IMG/VR virus record: IMGVR_UViG_3300032213_001813 | Span: 62,001 to 126,000 of that record | Reading direction: 5' to 3' (one strand) | Length of the DNA stretch: 64,000 nucleotides | Origin: a virus | Part shown: positions 59,117-64,000 of the stretch, one piece after another | How the letters are laid out: each line of letters starts with the position of its first letter | How positions within the stretch are numbered: position 1 is the first letter of the stretch | Program-made: the position numbers and the translations under genes | Notes under the pieces: model-generated | Seen by the model: the letters and a program-made list of their open reading frames with translations, nothing else | The model's database searches: none | Told to the model about the DNA's origin: nothing

Positions 59117-59504
59117 AAAACAATTTATGCTAAAACCAATACACAAATTAAACGGAGGAAGAGGGGCTACACTCTGTCATACTTGTAGCCGAATTATTAG
59201 TGAAGGACTTACGGGTCAACTTTATTGTGAAGAGCATGGTGGGGAAAAGTGGAAATACTATTTGGAAAGACATGATGGTGTGAAACATAGAGGTAATAGA
59301 GTACAATGGATTGAGTGGAGGGAGAATGGACAGTATAAAGATGAATTCAAAGAACCAGCAATAGGTAGAAGTTTACTAATAGATTTTGCACATGGTGGGT
59401 ACACTTGGATGACAACTGTTGTAACTGAAATCATTGAGGAAACTGCGGATGAGATTCATTTCAAAACTCAAAATAGTGAGTACACACTTAAAATATACAA
59501 ATAA
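59109..59504 (+). CDS. Hypothetical protein with zinc-binding site (131 aa)
   Basis: An N-terminal zinc-knuckle-like CHTCSR...YCEEHGG (about residues 23-44), then a beta-rich domain with GRSLLIDFAHGGYTWMTTVV, where small-barrel style strands follow. May bind RNA or DNA. Not recognised. Confidence 0.65.
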   Translation: MIKKQFMLKPIHKLNGGRGATLCHTCSRIISEGLTGQLYCEEHGGEKWKYYLERHDGVKHRGNRVQWIEWRENGQYKDEFKEPAIGRSLLIDFAHGGYTWMTTVVTEIIEETADEIHFKTQNSEYTLKIYK

Positions 59505-59650
59505 TGTTAAACCAATTGTTATACCTTATAATTGGATTGGCTGTGATAGTTCCAATTCCATTTGGTATTATGTGGGTGGCAATTAAATGGGCAGATATGA
59601 ATGAAAGTGGAATGGGTTATAAAGGAAGATATAAAAAGAAAGAAAAATGA
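59504..59650 (+). CDS. Small single-pass membrane protein (48 aa)
   Basis: Begins on the last base of the previous stop. Membrane helix LYLIIGLAVIVPIPFGIMW and a lysine-rich tail. Overlaps the next start as ATGA. Confidence 0.58.
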   Translation: MLNQLLYLIIGLAVIVPIPFGIMWVAIKWADMNESGMGYKGRYKKKEK

Positions 59651-59880
59651 GTAACGTATCATACAGAATTAAAGTAACAACTGAATTTGATGGTAGTGTT
59701 TGGTACACACCACAAAGTAAGACCGGATTTTTCGGATGTTGGAAAGAAGATTTCGATGGAGATGGAGTAACTGCATCCTATCTAACTGAAGAGGAAGCAA
59801 TAGCTGAAATCGAAGAGTGGAAGTTGATTGCTAAAGCTAGAGCGCATAAAGCAGAAACCCACTACATTAGTGTAGACTAA
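59647..59880 (+). CDS. Hypothetical protein (77 aa)
   Basis: Small protein with an N-terminal beta hairpin (SYRIKVTTEFDGSVWYTPQ) and an acidic helix (TEEEAIAEIEEWKLIA). Not recognised. Confidence 0.6.
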   Translation: MSNVSYRIKVTTEFDGSVWYTPQSKTGFFGCWKEDFDGDGVTASYLTEEEAIAEIEEWKLIAKARAHKAETHYISVD

Positions 59881-59890
59881 CTTAAAAATA

Positions 59891-60841
59891 ATGAAGGTTA
59901 CAATTGTTGTAAGAACATATAATAGACCAGAGTTCCTAAAGGAAGCATTGGCATCAATCCATCTACAAACCCATACTGATTGGGAAGTACTGATATTTGA
60001 TGATGGTGCAACTAATATGAACTTTGATGCTTATAGGCATTTCAAATCTATGAACCCCGATAAGAGGATACTATATCTTACATCATATCAATCCTATGAT
60101 TTGTTCGGTGATTCTTGGTTGATGGCACCCGATTTGGCAAAGGGTGAGTTGATGGTAAGATTGGATGATGATGATATACTTGCAGAAGATTCATTGGAAT
60201 ACCTATCTAACTTATACCATACAAACCAAGAGTTGGAGTTTTCATATGGTTCAGCTATTCTATTTGGGGAAGGTGGATTAAATAGATTGGTAGAAACAAT
60301 AGCACCAACCGAATGCCAACCATCAAGAGATGATTGGGCAGCATATACAATACCAAACAATCATCCTTGGGATAAACCTTGGGCATTCTATAAAGATTTT
60401 CATCCATATCCAAAACAATGGACATCCTTAATACATTGTGCTAAATCAAACATAATGTGTATCTATCATACCTATGTAATGAGAACTGAATCGGTTAGAA
60501 GAGTGAAAGATAAAATCACAGTAACTTCTAACTTTGTAGATGATTTGGAGTTCTTAGGTAGTTTAGATTATTTAGGATTAGGACATGCATCTCTAAAACG
60601 TATTTTAACATATGTAAGAGAGCACGAAGCTGGTAGAGTTAGTGATAATGGTAAAGAGGTATTAGGAACTACTATGTTCAATGAGCACTTCAGAGTTAGA
60701 GATAAGGTAGACCATTTAAGAAGTTCTGGATTCTTCTCAAAGGTAATACCATTAGTAACTGATGGCAACTTTAATGTTGGAGTTACGGATGAGTTAAGAG
60801 AAGAATTTGATATTTATTATAATAAAATAAAAGCGTTATGA
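59891..60841 (+). CDS. GT2-family glycosyltransferase
   Basis: A 316-residue GT-A transferase: VTIVVRTYNRPEFLKEALAS, IFDDGATN, VRLDDDDILAEDSL as the D-x-D region, and NFVDDLEFLGSL as the likely catalytic ED-like site. It lies outside the main sugar block. Confidence 0.85.
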   Translation: MKVTIVVRTYNRPEFLKEALASIHLQTHTDWEVLIFDDGATNMNFDAYRHFKSMNPDKRILYLTSYQSYDLFGDSWLMAPDLAKGELMVRLDDDDILAEDSLEYLSNLYHTNQELEFSYGSAILFGEGGLNRLVETIAPTECQPSRDDWAAYTIPNNHPWDKPWAFYKDFHPYPKQWTSLIHCAKSNIMCIYHTYVMRTESVRRVKDKITVTSNFVDDLEFLGSLDYLGLGHASLKRILTYVREHEAGRVSDNGKEVLGTTMFNEHFRVRDKVDHLRSSGFFSKVIPLVTDGNFNVGVTDELREEFDIYYNKIKAL

Positions 60842-61347
60842 ATATTACCAATGTAAATCATATTGTTGGTGAGAGGTTAGTGATGTTTGGGGTAGAGATG
60901 GATTTTGGAGATGTTATCCAACAGGCTGATACTGAATTTGAATTCAATCTATGTGATAAGTTTGACCATAAACCCCTATTTAGAATTATTATAAATACGA
61001 AAGTTTGGAAAATGTTGGTTGAGGATATAAATAATAAATACCAAAGTACCGAAATCATAACTAAAAAAGATATAAGTAGCATACCAATTTTTATTGAAAC
61101 AATTAGGAATACTATATTAGGACAACCTTTTACAGATTCTTATTTTAATTTATTAGGAGCAATACAAAATGCTAAAAAAATGGGAGTGGGGATTACTAAA
61201 GTAGTTAATACCGCACCAACTGCATCTTTTTCACATTTAAGTGGTTCGTTGGGACAACCTATAAACCCAAACAAAAAAAGATTTCTATCCAAAGCAACGG
61301 CAAAGATGCCTGTTACAATGAGTGTAGTTGATGATGAACTATGGTAA
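60838..61347 (+). CDS. Hypothetical protein (169 aa)
   Basis: Overlaps the previous gene by four bases. Acidic beta-rich N-terminus, a helix, and a basic C-terminal part (KKRFLSKATAKMPV). Not recognised. Confidence 0.6.
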   Translation: MNITNVNHIVGERLVMFGVEMDFGDVIQQADTEFEFNLCDKFDHKPLFRIIINTKVWKMLVEDINNKYQSTEIITKKDISSIPIFIETIRNTILGQPFTDSYFNLLGAIQNAKKMGVGITKVVNTAPTASFSHLSGSLGQPINPNKKRFLSKATAKMPVTMSVVDDELW

Positions 61348-61583
61348 TTACAATTGATACCGATGAATTAGAATCGGAATTTGTTGAAAGTTGGAAGATG
61401 GGATTCATTAGAGACCCACACATAGATTACGCAACCAATTGTATCCATGCCTGGTTTGAAAATAAAGAGGTGATACTATACCGATTTAAAAGTTGTGGAT
61501 GGATAAATGATAATAGAGAGAATACCTATGATATATCAGCCGGACGTGCTGGTATAATGATTAAAATAACTAAAACAATATAA
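61341..61583 (+). CDS. Hypothetical protein (80 aa)
   Basis: Starts within the end of the previous gene. Contains DYATNCIHAWFENKEVILYR and a C-terminal YDISAGRAGIMIKITK. Not recognised. Lies two bases before the heme oxygenase gene. Confidence 0.58.
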   Translation: MVITIDTDELESEFVESWKMGFIRDPHIDYATNCIHAWFENKEVILYRFKSCGWINDNRENTYDISAGRAGIMIKITKTI

Positions 61584-61585
61584 AT

Positions 61586-62101
61586 ATGTTACCATTAAAA
61601 GAAGCAATAGCAGAAAAACATTCATTGGCAGAAAAGATGCCATTTAATCAAAAGATGTTTAGAGGTGAGTTAAATAACGAAGAGTATGTAAACTATTTAA
61701 CACAACAATACGCAATTTTCAATACATTAGAAAAGAATCCACTACCACATCCATCTTTGAATAGAAAGGATTTAGTTGAAGCAGATATTGATGAATTGGT
61801 AGGTGAGGATTTCATTACTCCATTACTATTGGGTACTGCTCAATATTGTGATTACCTAAATACATTAACGGTAGAAGAACAACAACCACATATATATCTT
61901 AACTACCTAGCTATTATGTTTGGTGGGCAGATGATGAAGGAGAAAACGCCGGGTAGTGGTAGAATGTATGAGTTTGAGGATATGAGAGAGGCAGCGGGGA
62001 GTATTAGAGCAATCCAAAAAGATGAGTGGGCTGATGAAGCAAACAAAGCATTGGATTATAACATAGATATATTAGATGAACTACACCGAATATTTGGATG
62101 A
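61586..62101 (+). CDS. Heme oxygenase
   Basis: Cleaves heme to biliverdin, CO and ferrous iron. The proximal-ligand segment AIAEKHSLAEKMPFNQKMF (His12) and GELNNEEYVNYLTQQYAIF match the HO-1/HemO family, and HIYLNYLAIMFGGQMM is the distal helix with its Gly pair over the heme. At 171 residues it is shorter than typical bacterial enzymes (about 200-240). The next gene, overlapping by 26 bases, is a bilin reductase, so the biliverdin is probably passed on. Confidence 0.88.
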   Translation: MLPLKEAIAEKHSLAEKMPFNQKMFRGELNNEEYVNYLTQQYAIFNTLEKNPLPHPSLNRKDLVEADIDELVGEDFITPLLLGTAQYCDYLNTLTVEEQQPHIYLNYLAIMFGGQMMKEKTPGSGRMYEFEDMREAAGSIRAIQKDEWADEANKALDYNIDILDELHRIFG

Positions 62102-62717
62102 GTTAGCAGATAGGTTCTTATCCGTAATGAAACACTCACCTAATTGTAAAGTACTACCTACGGAAGATTTTGGGTGGGTGAATCATCGTTTTGAATCTGA
62201 TGTGTATAGAATGGCACACGTTGAAAGATATGGTGATAGGGCAATTGAGGTACTACACGTTACCACATTCCCACACCCAACATCACCAGAACCTATATAC
62301 GGATTTGATGTCATAACTACTAAATCAGGTGTAACTGGTGTTTATATGGATTTATCACCCGGCATTAAGGAATATAACTTTGATGAAGGTATAGATTTTA
62401 ATGGGAGAAAACCACTACCGCAATGGGCAACTGTCTTTTCGGATAAATTTATTATGATTAAACCCGAATCGGATAGTGAGTTTATTAGGTTTTGTAGTTG
62501 GTCCTTAGAAAAGTACAAATCGTTTTTGAAAGATGGGTTATATTTAAAAGAAGAGGCGAGTGATATTAATAAAGTTATTGATATCCAAAATCGTTATTGT
62601 GAAGTTCAAGCATCAAATCCTCGTACCTTTGGAGCATTGAAAGCAAAAATAGGAGAGGAAAGAGCAAGATACTTTATGGAAAAAATATTATTCCCTAAAA
62701 TAGAAAACAATAATTAG
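62076..62717 (+). CDS. Ferredoxin-dependent bilin reductase (PebS/PcyX/PcyA family)
   Basis: A 213-residue reductase of biliverdin. FGWVNHRFESDVYRMAHVE, AIEVLHVTTFPHP and PIYGFDVITTKSGVTGVYMD followed by LSPG are the core of the family. His61 and Asp78 are 17 residues apart, like catalytic His88 and Asp105 of PcyA. Product (phycocyanobilin, phycoerythrobilin or another) cannot be read from sequence. The gene overlaps the heme oxygenase, as in the ho1-pebS pair of cyanophages. It needs a ferredoxin, which is not seen in the window. Confidence 0.87.
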   Translation: MNYTEYLDELADRFLSVMKHSPNCKVLPTEDFGWVNHRFESDVYRMAHVERYGDRAIEVLHVTTFPHPTSPEPIYGFDVITTKSGVTGVYMDLSPGIKEYNFDEGIDFNGRKPLPQWATVFSDKFIMIKPESDSEFIRFCSWSLEKYKSFLKDGLYLKEEASDINKVIDIQNRYCEVQASNPRTFGALKAKIGEERARYFMEKILFPKIENNN

Positions 62718-62725
62718 ATTACAAT

Positions 62726-63277
62726 ATGAACAAAGTACCATTAGGAGAAAAAACTTATTGCTACGAAGAATTTATAACAAAAGAACAGCAAGACGAACTA
62801 TATAGTTGGGTATTTAATAGTTTTCCTTGGATGAATTTTGCCAATCCTTGCAACGATGAAGAAGACCAGATGGATAATTCGGTTAGACATTTTGCTAGGA
62901 TAGATTTACTACCAACAATACCACCACTATTTTGGGATGTACATGATAAGATAGTAGAGTTAGAAGGTATAAATCCCGTTATAGAAGCACCCCAGAATGG
63001 ACATTGGGTTGGGTTAACTGGTAAAGAAGCTAGAGTAGAACCACATACTGATTGGAACGGAGAAGAGGAAGGGTGGTATTGTAGAAGATATAATTTATTA
63101 GTATCACTGCCAACGGAAGGTGGGCAACCATTGTACGGAGATGAGGTACTGAATGTAAAAGAAAGAATGTTATGGAGGTGTGATGCTGGTTTAGTTGAGC
63201 ATTCATCCATACCAAACGAAGGTAATAGATTAAGAGCTAATATTTCATTTGGTTTCTTAATTCCTGTTGAAAAGTAA
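62726..63277 (+). CDS. 2-oxoglutarate/Fe(II)-dependent oxygenase-like protein
   Basis: A 183-residue protein with EPHTDWN giving the H-x-D iron ligands, and VEHSSIPNEGNRLRANISFG supplying the distal His and the Arg that binds 2-oxoglutarate. The double-stranded beta-helix core fits. Similar oxygenases are common in T4-like phages of marine and fresh waters; substrates are mostly unknown. Confidence 0.82.
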   Translation: MNKVPLGEKTYCYEEFITKEQQDELYSWVFNSFPWMNFANPCNDEEDQMDNSVRHFARIDLLPTIPPLFWDVHDKIVELEGINPVIEAPQNGHWVGLTGKEARVEPHTDWNGEEEGWYCRRYNLLVSLPTEGGQPLYGDEVLNVKERMLWRCDAGLVEHSSIPNEGNRLRANISFGFLIPVEK

Positions 63278-63318
63278 AAAAGGTTATATATATATGTATA
63301 GTTAAACAATAAACAATT

Positions 63319-63777
63319 ATGAAAAAATTAATGTTATTGTTTGTAATGTTATTCGGAATGAGTATCGTTGCAAACGCACAAGAGTGGTTTATTACCGCTA
63401 CCCGTAAGGGTGGACCATCGGATGGTTATATTACCGGTGGATATATGAAAAAAGGTTGGGGTTTCTTCGCTGGACTTCCTTATACTGAAATTAAAGACCA
63501 AAACTCAAGCGGAATTGTACTTCCTCCGGGAGTAAACACTTCAACTGGAACAATCTCTTCCAATATGAAGTTTGGTGTTTTAAGACAATTGAAAGAAGAT
63601 AAGGCAATTGTAGGATTTGGTATCCAACCAACCGCAGGTGGAAACAAACCGAATGCATTTTTAATGTACAACCCATTAAGACCAGGTAGCACACTTAATT
63701 TGTGGACAATTGGTAACTTAGTAGGTAGTGATTTCACATTAGGATTGGGTTTATCTTACAAAATAGGAAAGAAGTAA
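63319..63777 (+). CDS. Secreted beta-rich protein with signal peptide
   Basis: A 152-residue protein with a clear signal peptide (MKKLMLLFVMLFGMSIVANA, cut before QEW). The mature part alternates Gly and aromatic residues (GYITGGYMKKGWGFFAGLP, FTLGLGLSYKIGKK), the pattern of a small outer-membrane beta-barrel. It could change the host surface or block superinfection (inference). Confidence 0.72.
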   Translation: MKKLMLLFVMLFGMSIVANAQEWFITATRKGGPSDGYITGGYMKKGWGFFAGLPYTEIKDQNSSGIVLPPGVNTSTGTISSNMKFGVLRQLKEDKAIVGFGIQPTAGGNKPNAFLMYNPLRPGSTLNLWTIGNLVGSDFTLGLGLSYKIGKK

Positions 63778-63795
63778 AAAAAGATTAAGAAACGT

Positions 63796-63826
63796 TTGGA
63801 TTTATCAAAAAGATTTCGTATCTTTG
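63796..63826 (+). promoter_or_regulatory. Host-type promoter before the tRNA
   Basis: TTG at 63796-63798, 20-base spacer, TATCTTTG at 63819-63826. Confidence 0.8.
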
Positions 63827-63834
63827 TAAACGAT

Positions 63835-63856
63835 AAAGAAAAACGTTTCTTTTTTT
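63835..63856 (+). promoter_or_regulatory. A/T-rich hairpin with T-run in the tRNA leader
   Basis: AAAGAAA (63835-63841) pairs with TTTCTTT (63846-63852) around an AACG loop, followed by four T. It lies between promoter and tRNA and may be an attenuator or processing signal; the stem is weak. Confidence 0.35.
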
Positions 63857-63862
63857 ATACAT

Positions 63863-63934
63863 CGCGGGGAGGTTGTTGGTCACCCACCGGTCTCATAAGC
63901 CAGGTTTACGGCAGTTCGATTCTGTCCCCCGTTA
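63863..63934 (+). tRNA. tRNA with CAT anticodon (Met/fMet-like or Ile2)
   Basis: A 72-base tRNA-like sequence. The acceptor stem CGCGGGG (63863-63869) pairs with CCCCGTT (63927-63933) except at the first pair, which is C-T. The anticodon loop is CTCATAA with anticodon CAT at 63893-63895. The T stem GGCAG/CTGTC encloses TTCGATT. The D arm is short (GGT/ACC likely) and the anticodon stem has one mismatch. An unpaired first position is typical of initiator tRNA. No CCA is encoded. A scan with tRNAscan-SE would settle identity. Confidence 0.75.
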
Positions 63935-63968
63935 CTAAAAAATATTTTGAAAATAATTTACAAAATAT

Positions 63969-63999
63969 TAGGAAATACGAAAAAAGTTTCGTATCTTTG
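63969..63999 (+). promoter_or_regulatory. Host-type promoter at the right edge
   Basis: TATCTTTG at 63992-63999 with TAGGAA starting at 63969 and the usual spacer. Its gene lies outside the window. Confidence 0.65.
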
Positions 64000-64000
64000 A

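Noticed and set aside
62761-63309. 182-residue minus-strand frame over the oxygenase gene
   Set aside because: The + strand frame carries the H-x-D, His and Arg motifs of a 2OG oxygenase; the opposite frame has none.

Overview
The window looks like part of the genome of a large tailed double-stranded DNA phage of the T4-like (myovirus) type that infects a member of the Bacteroidota. The T4 link is a replication block with a family B DNA polymerase, a gp45-like sliding clamp, and gp44-like and gp62-like clamp-loader subunits. The Bacteroidota link is a set of promoters of the type TTG, 20 bases, TATCTTTG (the host -33/-7 pattern), starts preceded by A-rich leaders rather than Shine-Dalgarno sequences, and a DUF4494-like protein. 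The DNA is AT-rich, and every gene I can support lies on the + strand, usually with ATGA or TAATG overlaps.

Layout. 1-7 kb: replication and nucleotide metabolism (polymerase, clamp, DUF4338-like protein, dUTPase, clamp loader, Cas4-like nuclease, ribbon-helix-helix protein). 7-11.3 kb: two GT-B glycosyltransferases and a collagen-like (Gly-Thr-Ser) structural protein ending at a terminator. 11.4-31.3 kb: about 20 kb of sugar genes (glycosyltransferases, WecB-like epimerase, five SDR nucleotide-sugar enzymes, a ColD-like 3-dehydratase, a split thiamine-diphosphate enzyme, HldE-type kinase, GT11, methyltransferases, GNAT). 31.4-42 kb: virion genes: a DUF5661 multi-module protein, a row of small genes sharing an N-terminal leader MIKL..(I/L)L.E, a 1056-residue repeat/beta-helix fibre, a lectin-like fibre protein and a subtilisin-like protease. 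42-47 kb: APS-kinase-like protein, HNH protein, a duplicated gene pair, small basic proteins, DUF454 and SET-domain proteins. 47.2-51.2 kb: a VWA/metallopeptidase plus MoxR ATPase module in which each gene has its own host-type promoter, closed by a strong terminator. 51.3-64 kb: FolE, superoxide dismutase, many tiny membrane proteins, SGNH hydrolase, AAA ATPase, glycosyltransferases, then a heme oxygenase plus ferredoxin-dependent bilin reductase cassette, a 2OG-Fe(II) oxygenase, a secreted protein and a tRNA with a CAT anticodon.

How the parts may work together (inference). A second recurrent element, TTTATATTTATAT, lies 14-50 bases before many virion-type genes and is a candidate phage-specific (late) promoter, while host-type promoters drive the replication, sugar and MoxR/VWA blocks. 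The sugar block could build an unusual deoxy or branched sugar for decorating the virion or changing the host surface. The leader-bearing genes resemble T4 internal proteins, which are targeted to the prohead, cleaved after (I/L)-x-E and ejected with DNA. If so, a zinc protease, a HAD phosphatase and two related proteins could be delivered to the host. The best candidates for new biology are this leader family, the bilin cassette in a Bacteroidota phage, and the MoxR/VWA-metallopeptidase module.
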